Shown: piece by piece, positions 47,453 to 57,410 of the stretch | Layout of the letters: every line of letters starts with the position of its first letter | Numbering within the stretch: the stretch's first letter is position 1 | Assembly: GCA_944320995.1 (NCBI GenBank) | Contig: CALUJQ010000014.1 | Coordinates: 1-64,000, forward strand | Direction of reading: 5' to 3' | Source: an uncultured Barnesiella sp. | GTDB lineage: Bacteria > Bacteroidota > Bacteroidia > Bacteroidales > Barnesiellaceae | Length of the DNA: 64,000 nt | Notes under the pieces: model-generated | Seen by the model: the letters and a program-made list of their open reading frames with translations, nothing else | Database searches by the model: none | What the model was told of the DNA's origin: nothing | Program-made: the position numbers and the translations under genes

Positions 47453-48574
47453 ATGAAATATCCACATCTTTCTTTACGACAAGCCAACGAGCCTTATATG
47501 GCCGAGATGAAAGCCGCCGCTGCCGAGGTAATCGAGGGAGGGTGGTATATCCGGGGCAAGTATGTGGCTCGGTTGGAAGAGCAGTTGTGCCACTATTTGG
47601 GTTGTCGTTACGCCGTGGCTACGGGTAACGGATTGGACTCCCTGCGGTTGATGTTACGTGCCTATATCGAGTTGGGCGTGATGCGGCCGGGCGACGAAGT
47701 GATTGTCCCGGCAAATACCTATGTGGCCTCGGTATTGGCCATTACCGACAACGGGCTGGTCCCCGTTTTCGTAGAGCCTTCGGCCGATACCTACAATCTC
47801 GATACCTCGCTTATCGAGCAAGTCGTGACGCCACGCACGCGGGCCATTATGGTGGTCCATCTGTATGGCCGCGCCTGTTGGGACGAATGTTTGAAAGCGG
47901 TGGCCGCCCGTCATGGCTTGAAGATTGTAGAGGATAACGCACAGGCATTCGGAGCCCTCTCTTCGGTGGCCGGCTTGCAGGGTTCGCATCATACCGGAGC
48001 ATTGGGCGATGCGGCCGGACTGAGTTTCTATCCTACCAAGAACTTGGGGGCGTTGGGCGATGCCGGTGCCGTGACGACCGACGACAAGGCGTTGGCCGAT
48101 GTCGTGCGGGCTTTGGGCAATTATGGCTCGGCGGTGCGGTATGTCAACGATTATAAAGGCGTCAATAGCCGTATGGACGATTTGCAGGCTGCATTCCTAT
48201 CGGTCAAGTTGAAACATATCGACGAGGAGAACCGTCGGCGGGTCGAGGTAGCTCGGTTCTATACCCGTTTCATTCGCAACGAGCGGATCACGCTCCCGCA
48301 GACTGGCGAGGCCGGAGAACACATTTGGCACCAGTATGTAGTGCGTTGTGCCGAGCGAGATCGGCTGATGCGTTATTTGGAGGCCGAAGGGGTGGGTACT
48401 CTCATTCACTATCCCATACCGCCGCACAAGCAACGGTGTTATCGGGAGTACAATCATTTGCATTTACCCATAGCCGAGCAGTTGGCAGGCGAAGTGTTGA
48501 GCCTGCCGATGTCATCTTATCTTACCGAAGACGAGGTTTGCGAAATCGCGGCGGTTATCAACCGGTTTGCGTGA
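47453..48574 (+). CDS. DegT/DnrJ/EryC1/StrS sugar aminotransferase (FdtB/QdtB-like)
   Basis: 373 residues, PLP-dependent fold-type I. The N-terminus YPHLSLRQANEPYMAEMKAA, the DNAQAFGAL segment and the PLP-lysine region FYPTKNLGALGDAG are present. Following a 3,4-ketoisomerase, it should transaminate the 3-keto sugar to a dTDP-3-amino-3,6-dideoxyhexose (Fuc3N or Qui3N). An N-acetyltransferase (FdtC-type) normally completes the pathway but none is in the window. ATG 47453 abuts the preceding stop codon. Confidence 0.94.
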   Translation: MKYPHLSLRQANEPYMAEMKAAAAEVIEGGWYIRGKYVARLEEQLCHYLGCRYAVATGNGLDSLRLMLRAYIELGVMRPGDEVIVPANTYVASVLAITDNGLVPVFVEPSADTYNLDTSLIEQVVTPRTRAIMVVHLYGRACWDECLKAVAARHGLKIVEDNAQAFGALSSVAGLQGSHHTGALGDAAGLSFYPTKNLGALGDAGAVTTDDKALADVVRALGNYGSAVRYVNDYKGVNSRMDDLQAAFLSVKLKHIDEENRRRVEVARFYTRFIRNERITLPQTGEAGEHIWHQYVVRCAERDRLMRYLEAEGVGTLIHYPIPPHKQRCYREYNHLHLPIAEQLAGEVLSLPMSSYLTEDEVCEIAAVINRFA

Positions 48575-48597
48575 CGGTGTATAACGGTATGATATAG

Positions 48598-48634
48598 AAA
48601 TCGCCCCTTTGCTGAATTGCAAAGGGGCGATTTT
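48598..48634. terminator. Bidirectional terminator
   Basis: AAATCGCCCCTTTGC pairs with GCAAAGGGGCGATTT (15 bp) around loop TGAATT, with A before and T after the stem. It serves the convergent amino-sugar operon and tpx. Confidence 0.92.
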
Positions 48635-48655
48635 GTTTCCTGTCGGAAGCCGTTG

Positions 48656-49156
48656 CTATTTCAGTGCTTTTAAGGCGGCCTCGTAGTCGGGTTCTTGTGT
48701 GATCTCGGGAACGAGTTCCGAGTAGATTACCCGCCTCTCTTCGTCAAGGACGATGACTGCGCGGGCCAACAGCCCTTCCAACGGGCCGTCGATCATCTCC
48801 ACACCGTAGTCTTTGGCGAAACCGGGGGAACGGAAAGCCGAGGCGGCGATCAGGTTTTTGATTCCTTCGGTCGTGCAGAAACGCGATTGGGCAAAGGGCA
48901 GGTCTTTTGAAATGGCGAGGACGGTCGTGTTGTCGAGCGATGCGGCCAGTTCGTTGAACTTGCGTACCGAGGTGGCACACACGGCGGTGTCGAGGCTGGG
49001 GAAGATGTTCAATACCAACCGACGGCCTTTCAGGTCGTGGCAGCGGAGTTCGGTCAAGTCCGAACGGGTAAGGGCGAAGCAGGGAGCTTTGCTCCCTACT
49101 TCCGGCAAATGCCCGTATGTGTGTACGGGTGTGCCTTTGAATTTAATGGTTTCCAT
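48656..49156 (-). CDS. tpx: Thiol peroxidase
   Basis: 166 residues. The peroxidatic Cys60 lies in FPSLDTAVCATSVRKFN and the resolving Cys94 in AQSRFCTTEG, matching the Tpx two-Cys layout. The N-terminus METIKFKGTPVHTYG is typical. It reduces hydrogen peroxide and alkyl hydroperoxides with thioredoxin. It starts 22 bp after the end of the thioredoxin-fold gene on the same strand, so the two may be co-transcribed. Confidence 0.96.
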   Translation of the reverse strand: METIKFKGTPVHTYGHLPEVGSKAPCFALTRSDLTELRCHDLKGRRLVLNIFPSLDTAVCATSVRKFNELAASLDNTTVLAISKDLPFAQSRFCTTEGIKNLIAASAFRSPGFAKDYGVEMIDGPLEGLLARAVIVLDEERRVIYSELVPEITQEPDYEAALKALK

Positions 49157-49178
49157 TGTGATAGTTTATAAAATGTTT

Positions 49179-50375
49179 TTAATACGGAGGGCGTTCGGTT
49201 AATGGCTCGCCAGATAATTGTTTGATTGCTTGTTCGAGCAGTTCGGGAAGCCGGGGGGCATATCCTATCTTTACAAAGCGTATGACCCCTTCGGCATCGA
49301 GCAGGAAGAGGGTCGGGAAGCTCGTTACGCCATACTCTCCGGCAGTCTTTCGAGCCTGTTCCAAGATGATGGCACCCGACCGGTTCACGAGATTATCGGG
49401 CTTTGGACCGGTGTAGAGGAAGACCGGAGTAATATTTTCTTGCAGCGAAATCGATTCGGCGATTTGTTGCACCGGGGTGCAAAATTCGCTTTGCTCGTCG
49501 AGGAAGAGGAGTAGGGCTTTTCCGCCTTGCAGTTGATCCGCAGAGAATCGTCGGTCGTCCCATAAGAGGGAGAAATCGGGCCTTTTTTGGCCGATGCGGT
49601 CGGCAGCGGCGTAAGTCCCTTCGCGAAAGAGGAAGAAGGTCTCCCCGTAGTCGTGCAGCAATTGTTGTTCGCCGAAGTATTCGGTCGGGAATGGCTTTTT
49701 GTCGCAGCACTCTCCATATTGTACGACGACGGTCTGCGATCCCAAGTGACCCGGATTGTTTTCGGTCTCGCGGTAAAGCGGCAATCCGTTTTGCGGGTCG
49801 AAGGTGTACAAGACAATGCGTATCGGTTCGCCCCGGAGCGAATCGGAGACGAGTACGGCATTGCACCGGCGGTTCTGTACGAGGGTGTCGGGGAAGAAAC
49901 TTACCTTGCAATCCTTTTTCCCGAGAAATGCGGAGAGTTGTCTCGATATTTCGGCCGGGAAAAGTTCGGCGAAGAGTCCCGAACGATGTACTCCGGGATT
50001 ATTCTCCCGGCACACAAACGGCTCGGGGTTATCGGTATAATGGTATTCCCGCAGACGGGCGCGGTCGAATCGGAAATAATTGCCGTTGTCGTAGGCCATG
50101 AAGTTGCGGTAAGGGCAGGTGTCGTTCTCGGCTTTGTAGTCGATACGGTAACTGTATCCGCACAGCGTGTCGGCCCGACTTCGGGCATAGGTCATTTCGG
50201 CTTGGTATTCGATTTCCGAGTCGGTAAGCGGGAGGGTAACCCGGTAAGAATATGCGGCCCGATAGTTTTGTAGAGAGTCGAGCCGGTCGATTATTCGATT
50301 GATGCCGGGTTGTGCCTGCACCGTGGCAAGATATACAAGGAATCCTAAACAAGAAAACAAAAATCGGTGTGTCAT
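49179..50375 (-). CDS. Exported thioredoxin-fold protein without a CxxC motif
   Basis: 398 residues with a signal peptide (FLFSCLGFLVYLATVQAQ). Residues about 20-255 form a beta-rich domain of a LolA/outer-membrane-lipoprotein-sorting-like look (YRVTLPLTDSEIEYQAEMTY). The C-terminal part is thioredoxin-like (IGQKRPDFSLLWDDRRFSAD, ALLLFLDEQSEFCTPVQQIA, GVTSFPTLFLLDAEGVIRFV), with the cis-Pro loop preserved but only one Cys at the usual CxxC place (EFCTPV). It may bind rather than reduce disulfides. Tpx follows after 22 bp. Confidence 0.82.
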   Translation of the reverse strand: MTHRFLFSCLGFLVYLATVQAQPGINRIIDRLDSLQNYRAAYSYRVTLPLTDSEIEYQAEMTYARSRADTLCGYSYRIDYKAENDTCPYRNFMAYDNGNYFRFDRARLREYHYTDNPEPFVCRENNPGVHRSGLFAELFPAEISRQLSAFLGKKDCKVSFFPDTLVQNRRCNAVLVSDSLRGEPIRIVLYTFDPQNGLPLYRETENNPGHLGSQTVVVQYGECCDKKPFPTEYFGEQQLLHDYGETFFLFREGTYAAADRIGQKRPDFSLLWDDRRFSADQLQGGKALLLFLDEQSEFCTPVQQIAESISLQENITPVFLYTGPKPDNLVNRSGAIILEQARKTAGEYGVTSFPTLFLLDAEGVIRFVKIGYAPRLPELLEQAIKQLSGEPLTERPPY

Positions 50376-50474
50376 AGCAGTTGTGATATGTCTGTTTCGA
50401 GAATAACAACTGCACCGTGTTTTTTGTTTGGTTTTGTGAGTAGATTTCGGGTGATTGCTTCGACTGGGGGATAG

Positions 50475-53400
50475 TTACACCGAAAGCCATTTGGCCGTAT
50501 CGGCGAGGGATATGCCCCGTTGGCGGGCATATCGTTCCCGTTGGTCGGCGCCGATGTGGCCGATATGGAAATAACGAGCCTCGGGGTGGGCGATGAGGAG
50601 GCCGGCTACCGAGGCGTTGGGGCTCATCGCTCCGTTTTCGGTCAAGGTGATACCGATTTGAGAGAGTGCGAGAGCCCGTTCCCAATCGAAGAAAAGAGTA
50701 TGGTCGGGTAGGGAGGGGTAGCCTACGGCCGGACGAATACCCCGGTATTGTCCCGATAGCAAGGCCGATATGTCGTTCTCTTGTTCATCGGGGGCATATC
50801 CCCAGAAGTCACGACGAATTTTCAAATGGAGCCACTCGGCGGCCGCTTCGGCCAATCGGTCGGCGAGCGATTGCAGCAAGAGCGCATTGTAGTCGTCGCC
50901 TTCGTGTCGCAGCCGTTCGATGCGTCGTTGTATGTCATTGCCGACAGTGGCGGCAAACAGTCCGACATAGTCGGCTTTCCCGTAAAGTTCAGGGCGGATA
51001 AAGTCGCTGAGGGCGTAATAGCGGGCATCGGCTTCGGGTTTACGCATCTGTTGTCGCAGACAGGGAATATCGAAAGTCCCGTCGGGTAGCTGCAATCGTA
51101 TGATGTTGCCGTGGGCTTCTGCTTCGGTGAGCAGATAGACGGCTTGCGGGGAGTCGTTGTTCTCTTGTTCGAGGATGTCGAGCATTCGGTTGGCTTCTTT
51201 GTAAAGTTGCATGGCTTCGGCTGCCTTGGTCCGTTCAGCCGTGGGGAATGCCGCCAGCCACGAGGCTTTGCAGTGGTCGCATCCTCTTATGTCGGATATG
51301 GAGGCATAGCGGGCTCCTATTTTCCACAAGGCGAAGAAGGCCCGCCAGTTGATAAAGGGGCGAATCTCCCGAATGGTGGGCGTGACGGTGTGCCGTCCCG
51401 GCTGTCGGGGCTGGGGCGAGACATAGGAGTCCCAGTCGATGAGGGGAGCACATTGTTCGGCCTCGGCGAGAGGAATCAGGTCGTTCGGTTTCAGCGAGTT
51501 GCGCAGAGCCTCTTGTTCGTCCTGTATGCTGCGGATAAAGTTATCTCGGGTTTGCGGGTTGAGCAGTTGGGCGGCGACAATCGGGTTTTGCGAGGCGTCG
51601 CCGGCATGAATGACCGGTCCGCTGTAACAGGGTGCGATTTTTACGGCCGTGTGGAGTCGCGAGGTGGTTGCGCCTCCGATGATGACAGGGGTGTGCAGCC
51701 CGGCTTTTTCCATCTCGGTGACGACGTGGCACATCTCTTCGAGCGAGGGGGTGATGAGCCCGCTCAATCCTACGAAATCGGCCTGCTCGGCAATAGCCCG
51801 TTCGACGATTCGTTCGGCGGGGACCATTACACCGAGGTCTATTACTTCGAAATTGTTGCAGGCGAGAATGACGGCGGCGATATTTTTCCCGATGTCGTGC
51901 ACGTCGCCTTTGACGGTGGCGACAACGAATTTACCCCGCCGGGCCGTCTCGCCGGAGCGGGAGTTTTCCTGTTCGATGAGGGGTTGCAGTATGGCTACGG
52001 CTTGTTTCATGGTGCGTGCGCTCTTGACAACTTGGGGGAGGAACATTTTCCCTTCGCCGAAAAGTTGACCCACCCGGTTCATGCCCTCCATGAGCGGTTG
52101 TTCGATGACGGCAATGGCCGAACCGTATTGTGCGACGGCCTCGGCAAGGTCGGTCGTGAGATGGGTGGAGATGCCTTTGACCAGAGCTTGTCGTAGCCGT
52201 TCGGCCACGGGCAGGTTGTGGCGGTCGCTCTCGTTATCAGTCTCTTTGTTTTCTGCCTCTTCCCGGTGTCGGGCGGCAAAGTCGATGAGCCGTTCGGTGG
52301 CATCGGGGCGGCGGTTCAGCACCACATCTTCGATGAGGGTAAGCGTCTCGGGTGGCAGGTCGTCGTAGGTGACGGCCGTAGCCGGGTTGACAATGGCCAT
52401 GTCGAGCCCGTTGCGAATGGCATGGTAGAGGAAGACGGCATGCATGGCCTCGCGTATGTAGTTGTTGCCCCGGAAGGAGAAAGAGAGGTTGCTCACTCCG
52501 CCGCTCACCTTGGCTCCCGGTAAGTTCTTGTGAATCCAGCCGGTCGCCCTGATGAAATCGACTGCATAGTTGTCGTGGCTCTCGATGCCGGTGGCGATGG
52601 CCAGCACGTTGGGGTCGAAAATGATGTCGCAAGGAGCAAAGCCGGCCACTTCGGTGAGGAGGCGGTAGGCACGTGCACAGACTTCGATTTTCCGCTCGTA
52701 GGTGTCGGCCTGCCCCTTTTCGTCGAAGGCCATGACGACAACGGCCGCTCCCATGCGCTTGATTTCGCGGGCATGGTCGAGGAAAAGCGCTTCGCCCTCT
52801 TTGAGGCTGATGGAGTTGACGATGGCTTTGCCTTGCAGACATTTGAGCCCGGCCGAGATGACTTCCCATTTGGAGGAATCGATCATGACGGGCACGCGGT
52901 AGATGTCGGGGTCGGCAACGACGAGGTTTAGGAAATTGACCATCTCGTCACGGGCCTCGAGCATGGCATCATCCATGTTGATGTCGATGACTTGCGCTCC
53001 GGCTTCGACTTGCCGGCGGGCAATGTCGAGCGCCTCGCCGTAATTTTTCTCGTGAATAAGGCGCAGGAATTTGCGGGAACCGGCCACGTTGCACCGTTCG
53101 CCTATGTTGACAAAGTTGTTTTCGGGCGAGACCACGAGGTCGTCGAATCCGCAAATGTGTAGCCGGGTATCCTTGGCTATCGGTCGTCGGGGGGAAGCAT
53201 CGGCTATGAGATTTTGGTAGCAGGCGATGTGTTCGGGTGTCGTTCCGCAGCAACCGCCCACGATATTGACCAGTCCTTCGTCGATAAATTCTTTGATCTG
53301 AACGGCCATCGAGAGGGGCGTTTCGTCGTATTCGCCCAGTTGGTTGGGTAGTCCTGCGTTGGGGTAGGCACTGACGTAGCAGGGAGCTATGGCGGCAAGG

Positions 53401-54158
53401 CGTTGCAGCCACGGTTTCATCTCCCGGGCGCCGAATGAGCAGTTAAGCCCTACCGAGAGAAGTTCGGTATGCGATACGGCGGTGAGAAAGGCTTCGAGTG
53501 TCTGTCCCGAGAGGGTGCGTCCGCTTTCGGTAACGGTGACCGAGAGCATCACGGGCAGTCCTTTCCCGCATACCTCCATGGCTTGTCTTGCCGCAAAAAG
53601 TGCGGCTTTGGCATTGAGTGTGTCGAAGATGGTCTCGATGAGCAGAATATCGATACCTCCCTCGATGAGGGCGGCGATTTGTTCCCGATAGGCTTGGACG
53701 AGTGTATCGAAGTCGAGATTGCGCAGGGCGGGATTCTCCATGTCGGGCGACATGGAACAGCTTTTGTTCGTAGGACCTACCGAACCGGCTACAAACCGAG
53801 GCTTTTCGGGTGTAGAGTAGTCGTCGGCAGCCCGGCGGGCGATACGTGCGGCGGCGAGATTTATCTCCTGCACGGCACTTTCGAGCCGGTAGTCGGCCAT
53901 AGATATGGCATTGGCATTGAAACTGTTGGTCTCGATGATGTCGGCCCCGGCTTCGAGATAGGTCCGGTGAATCTCGTCGATGATATGCGGCGCGGTAAGG
54001 CAGAGCAGGTCGTTATTCCCTTTTAGTTCTACCTCGGCATGGGCAAATTGCGGACCTCTGAAATCCTGTTCGTTCAGTCCGTAACGCTGTATCATGGTCC
54101 CCATGGCTCCGTCGAGTATGAGGATACGCTGGTCGAGTATTTGTTTCAATGTCTGCAT
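50475..54158 (-). CDS. metH: Cobalamin-dependent methionine synthase
   Basis: 1227 residues with all four modules. The homocysteine-binding barrel ([19 protein letters not shown], zinc cysteines in GLNCSFG and GGCCGTTP) spans about residues 1-320. The methyltetrahydrofolate barrel (about 350-620) follows. The cap and B12 domain contains [15 protein letters not shown], the His ligand motif. The AdoMet activation domain ends with [19 protein letters not shown]. It transfers methyl from 5-methyltetrahydrofolate to homocysteine through cobalamin. A TATATTTG -7 box lies 18 bp upstream, leaving no room for a riboswitch. Confidence 0.98.
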   Translation of the reverse strand: MQTLKQILDQRILILDGAMGTMIQRYGLNEQDFRGPQFAHAEVELKGNNDLLCLTAPHIIDEIHRTYLEAGADIIETNSFNANAISMADYRLESAVQEINLAAARIARRAADDYSTPEKPRFVAGSVGPTNKSCSMSPDMENPALRNLDFDTLVQAYREQIAALIEGGIDILLIETIFDTLNAKAALFAARQAMEVCGKGLPVMLSVTVTESGRTLSGQTLEAFLTAVSHTELLSVGLNCSFGAREMKPWLQRLAAIAPCYVSAYPNAGLPNQLGEYDETPLSMAVQIKEFIDEGLVNIVGGCCGTTPEHIACYQNLIADASPRRPIAKDTRLHICGFDDLVVSPENNFVNIGERCNVAGSRKFLRLIHEKNYGEALDIARRQVEAGAQVIDINMDDAMLEARDEMVNFLNLVVADPDIYRVPVMIDSSKWEVISAGLKCLQGKAIVNSISLKEGEALFLDHAREIKRMGAAVVVMAFDEKGQADTYERKIEVCARAYRLLTEVAGFAPCDIIFDPNVLAIATGIESHDNYAVDFIRATGWIHKNLPGAKVSGGVSNLSFSFRGNNYIREAMHAVFLYHAIRNGLDMAIVNPATAVTYDDLPPETLTLIEDVVLNRRPDATERLIDFAARHREEAENKETDNESDRHNLPVAERLRQALVKGISTHLTTDLAEAVAQYGSAIAVIEQPLMEGMNRVGQLFGEGKMFLPQVVKSARTMKQAVAILQPLIEQENSRSGETARRGKFVVATVKGDVHDIGKNIAAVILACNNFEVIDLGVMVPAERIVERAIAEQADFVGLSGLITPSLEEMCHVVTEMEKAGLHTPVIIGGATTSRLHTAVKIAPCYSGPVIHAGDASQNPIVAAQLLNPQTRDNFIRSIQDEQEALRNSLKPNDLIPLAEAEQCAPLIDWDSYVSPQPRQPGRHTVTPTIREIRPFINWRAFFALWKIGARYASISDIRGCDHCKASWLAAFPTAERTKAAEAMQLYKEANRMLDILEQENNDSPQAVYLLTEAEAHGNIIRLQLPDGTFDIPCLRQQMRKPEADARYYALSDFIRPELYGKADYVGLFAATVGNDIQRRIERLRHEGDDYNALLLQSLADRLAEAAAEWLHLKIRRDFWGYAPDEQENDISALLSGQYRGIRPAVGYPSLPDHTLFFDWERALALSQIGITLTENGAMSPNASVAGLLIAHPEARYFHIGHIGADQRERYARQRGISLADTAKWLSV

Positions 54159-54175
54159 AGCTGAATCTCTGGGTA

Positions 54176-54183
54176 CAAATATA
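54176..54183 (-). promoter_or_regulatory. -7 box for metH
   Basis: On the minus strand TATATTTG, an exact TAnnTTTG match, 18 bp before the metH start. The nearest -33-like sequence (TTCG) is 23 bp away. The 5' UTR would be about 12 nt. Confidence 0.5.
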
Positions 54184-54327
54184 ACGATAATAGTTGTTCT
54201 ATCTCTCGAAATATATATTGTTTGCAGCCGGGGAGGTGGTGAAATATTCTATTTTCTGCCTAAAATAGCAGATAAAACGATTAAATTTTCTGTGATATAC
54301 GGATAGAATGTTTGAGCAAGGTGGCTT

Positions 54328-54915
54328 TTATTTTTTGTCGGGCCTTTTTCTATTCGATATTTTGTCGGGGTTTTTGTTGATGAAATCTTTCCAACTGTTG
54401 TAGCTCTTTTCGAGTTGGGGTTTGTTGGTTTGGTAGAAGTGGCAGAGGGCCGCCGCAAGGCCGTCGGTGGCGTCGAGTTGTGGGAGCATGTTCTCGTCGG
54501 GGATATGTAAGATGCGCTGCAACATGGCAGCGACCTGCTCTTTCGAAGCGCTGCCGTTGCCGGTAATCGACATCTTTATTTTGAGCGGGGCATATTCGGT
54601 AATGGGAATATCGCGGGATAATGCGGCCGCCATCGCCACCCCTTGTGCACGACCCAGCTTGAGCATGGATTGCACGTTTTTCCCGAAGAAAGGCGCTTCG
54701 ATGGCCATCTCGTCGGGGAGATATTGCTCGATGAGCGAAAGTACCCGTTCGAAGATACGTCGCAACCGCAGGTAGTGGCTCTCGAATTTGTTGAGCTGAA
54801 TCACCCCCAAAGCCACCAACTCGGGTTTGTTGCCGACAATGCGTAACACCCCGTATCCCATGACATTGGTCCCAGGGTCGATGCCGATAATGATTCTATC
54901 GTTTGCCTCAGCCAT
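54328..54915 (-). CDS. ruvC: Crossover junction endodeoxyribonuclease RuvC
   Basis: 195 residues. The RNase H-like core starts [18 protein letters not shown], with the first catalytic Asp; [20 protein letters not shown] and [13 protein letters not shown] carry the remaining acidic residues. It resolves Holliday junctions with RuvAB, which are not nearby. A Lys/Asn-rich tail after about residue 170 is longer than in E. coli RuvC. It lies directly after the DUF4286 gene, with no gap. Confidence 0.96.
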   Translation of the reverse strand: MAEANDRIIIGIDPGTNVMGYGVLRIVGNKPELVALGVIQLNKFESHYLRLRRIFERVLSLIEQYLPDEMAIEAPFFGKNVQSMLKLGRAQGVAMAAALSRDIPITEYAPLKIKMSITGNGSASKEQVAAMLQRILHIPDENMLPQLDATDGLAAALCHFYQTNKPQLEKSYNSWKDFINKNPDKISNRKRPDKK

Positions 54916-55224
54916 TTACAAATCGATTACTTCCAACAGGGTGCTGAACCCCAATACTTGGTCGTTGAATTTTTTTCTCATCTCATCGAAGAGCGCTTCG
55001 CCACACTCACGATGCCAGCATTCCAGCGTGTCGGTATCGGGGGCGTTGAATTGGAGCGACAGACTTGTCCCTCCGCTCTCGTCCTCGGCAAAGATACGGG
55101 TAAGCCGAGGTTCCTGCAAAGCTCCGTGTTCCAGTACGGTGGGGATATAAACCGCTTTCAGCCATTCGATAAACTCCTTTTTGCGGGCGTTGTCGGCATG
55201 ATATGTGGTGTTGAATACGATCAT
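54916..55224 (-). CDS. DUF4286 family protein
   Basis: 102 residues, a small ferredoxin-like-fold protein as judged by the pattern (MIVFNTTYHADNARKKEFIE, SLSLQFNAPDTDTLECWHRE). It matches the DUF4286 family found in this phylum, of unknown function. Its stop codon abuts the ruvC start, so it is the first gene of a two-gene unit. A TACCTTTG -7-like box on this strand lies at 55249-55256. Confidence 0.88.
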   Translation of the reverse strand: MIVFNTTYHADNARKKEFIEWLKAVYIPTVLEHGALQEPRLTRIFAEDESGGTSLSLQFNAPDTDTLECWHRECGEALFDEMRKKFNDQVLGFSTLLEVIDL

Positions 55225-55838
55225 CGTCGATAAATGTTTAGTTTTTTACAAAGGTAGGAAAATATTGCGAGATATGTAGTTGCGAGAGGCCCTTTTTAAG
55301 TTTGTAAATTTCTTGATAAGAATATGGTTAGACGAATAACTTTAAATTGGGGGGGAAAAAACTTTTGTATATTGGTGAAATGAAAAGTTTTTGTAACTTT
55401 GTTTATCATATATAAAATCTTGAAAAGATTTATAAAAAGACAGGGAATAAGAAGAAATAGATAATTTCAAATATTGTTTAGACGATTTTGAAACTTTCTT
55501 TTTGAACATTTTTTTTACATTTGCACATAATCGGCAGCGGAAATTTTAGTTATTAAATTCTTAATTCTTGCGTATGAAAACAAAAATGTAATTTCCCTTT
55601 GTATAAATGTTTGGTTCCGGCTGGTTTTTACAAGTGTGTGACTCCTTTCATTTAATTTTTTTAATAAAACCATGGTGTATTTAGTGGTAGCGACACATAA
55701 TTTGTTCATCAAGCTATCCCATTATTTCTGTTTGGAAAAGAATAAAAATACCTCTTGGTAAATATTGAGCGAGTTTAGCTTTTTACGTTCTCTTGTAATA
55801 TGAAAATAATATTGTGCAACATTAAATAATGCTTATTT
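55225..55838. other. AT-rich intergenic region before the sulfatase cluster
   Basis: 614 bp without a convincing gene. It contains TACCTTTG on the minus strand (55249-55256) for DUF4286-ruvC. On the plus strand it has ATTG-N19-TAACTTTG (55371-55374 and 55394-55401) and a separate TACATTTG (55516-55523) without a good -33. Either plus-strand promoter would give a 5' UTR of 300-430 nt for the first sulfatase gene. A minus-strand frame of 65 codons here has no supporting features. Confidence 0.55.
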
Positions 55839-57410
55839 ATGAAATCGATAGATACCAATCTATTTTACACAGTGGCTTCTGTTTCGGTATTGGGAAGTCT
55901 AGCTTCTTGCCAAAACAAAGAGGCGCAGAAACCGATGAACATCGTCTATATCATGACCGATGACCACACGGCTCAAATGATGAGTTGTTATGATACCCGT
56001 TTTATCGAGACTCCTAATCTCGACCGCATAGCCCGTGACGGGGTGAGATTTACCAACAGTTTTGTTACCAACTCGTTGAGCGGTCCCAGCCGGGCTTGTA
56101 TGTTTACCGGGAAGTTCAGCCACAAGAATGGATTTACCGATAACACTACTTGTAAATTCGACGGAACGCAGCAGACCATGCCGAAGTTGTTGCAGAAAGC
56201 CGGTTATCAGACGGCGATTGTCGGGAAGTGGCATCTCGAAACTCTGCCCACGGGATTTGATTTTTGGGAGATCCTGCCGGGACAAGGCGATTATTATAAC
56301 CCCGATTTTATTACTCAGACCAACGACACGGTGTGCAAACGGGGGTATGTGACCAATATCATTACCGACGAAAGTATCGATTGGTTGCAGAACAAGAGAG
56401 ATAAGAGCAAACCGTTCTGCTTGTTTATCCATCATAAAGCGATACATCGCAATTGGATGGCCGACACTTGCGACTTGGAATTGTATGAAGATAAGGAGTT
56501 TGCAATGCCCGATAATTTCTTCGACAATTATGAAGGCCGCTTGGCGGCAGCTGCACAGGAGATGAGTATCGACAAGGATATGGATTTGATTTATGACTTG
56601 AAAATGCTCCGCCCCGAAAAGAACAGCCGCTTGAAATCGTTGTACGAACAATTTTATGGACGTATGGATTCGGCTCAGAAGGCCGTTTGGGATAAATTCT
56701 ATACGCCTATTATCGATAAATTTTATAAAGACAACCTCAAAGGCGAGGAGTTGGCCCGTTGGAAATACCAACGCTATATGCGCGACTATGCCAAAACCGT
56801 GAAGTCGCTCGACGATAATGTGGGACGAGTTCTCGACTATTTGGAGCAAGAGGGCTTACTCGACAATACGCTGGTCGTATATACTTCGGATCAAGGTTTC
56901 TATATGGGTGAGCATGGTTGGTTTGACAAACGCTTCATGTATGAAGAGTCGATGCATACCCCGTTGATTATGCGTCTGCCGAAAGGTTTCGACAAGCGCG
57001 GCGATATTCCCCAAATGGTGCAGAATATCGACTATGCACCTACGTTCCTCGATTTGGCCGGCGCCGAAATTCCTGCCGATATACAAGGCGTTTCGTTATT
57101 GCCTTTGTTGAAAGGCGAGAATCCTGCCGATTGGAGACAGTCGATGTATTATCACTTCTATGAGTTCCCCGCTGAACACATGGTGAAACGTCACTACGGT
57201 GTGAGAACCGATCGCTATAAACTCATTCATTTCTACAATGATATAGATGTATGGGAGTTGTACGACTTGCAGAATGATCCCTACGAAATGCACAACATTT
57301 TTGGACAAGAGGGGACCGAGCAGATAACTGCCGATTTGATGAAAGAGTTGAAACGATTGCAAGTCCAATACGACGATCCTATTTTGAACGAATTTCCGAT
57401 TAACGAATGA
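55839..57410 (+). CDS. Sulfatase lipoprotein, GlcNAc-6-sulfatase-like
   Basis: 523 residues with a lipoprotein signal ending LASC (Cys24), so it is probably on the outer membrane. The alkaline-phosphatase-like fold opens NIVYIMTDDHTAQMM; the maturation motif is SGPSRACMFTG with Ser81 as the formylglycine precursor (serine type), which needs the anaerobic sulfatase-maturating enzyme. KWHLE and the YTSDQGFYMGEHGWFDKR segment complete the metal and sulfate site. The GEHGWFDKR region resembles GlcNAc-6-O-sulfatases of gut Bacteroides, so 6-sulfo-GlcNAc in mucin or glycosaminoglycan is a likely substrate. The hexosaminidase gene overlaps it by 4 bp. Confidence 0.9.
   Translation: MKSIDTNLFYTVASVSVLGSLASCQNKEAQKPMNIVYIMTDDHTAQMMSCYDTRFIETPNLDRIARDGVRFTNSFVTNSLSGPSRACMFTGKFSHKNGFTDNTTCKFDGTQQTMPKLLQKAGYQTAIVGKWHLETLPTGFDFWEILPGQGDYYNPDFITQTNDTVCKRGYVTNIITDESIDWLQNKRDKSKPFCLFIHHKAIHRNWMADTCDLELYEDKEFAMPDNFFDNYEGRLAAAAQEMSIDKDMDLIYDLKMLRPEKNSRLKSLYEQFYGRMDSAQKAVWDKFYTPIIDKFYKDNLKGEELARWKYQRYMRDYAKTVKSLDDNVGRVLDYLEQEGLLDNTLVVYTSDQGFYMGEHGWFDKRFMYEESMHTPLIMRLPKGFDKRGDIPQMVQNIDYAPTFLDLAGAEIPADIQGVSLLPLLKGENPADWRQSMYYHFYEFPAEHMVKRHYGVRTDRYKLIHFYNDIDVWELYDLQNDPYEMHNIFGQEGTEQITADLMKELKRLQVQYDDPILNEFPINE

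Noticed and set aside
54159..54327. Possible cobalamin or SAM riboswitch before metH
   Set aside because: The 169-bp gap has no B12-box-like or SAM-like conserved sequence, and a -7 box 18 bp before the start leaves a UTR of about 12 nt.
55515..55712. 65-codon minus-strand open frame in the large intergenic region
   Set aside because: Low-complexity, AT-driven frame with no motif or start signal.
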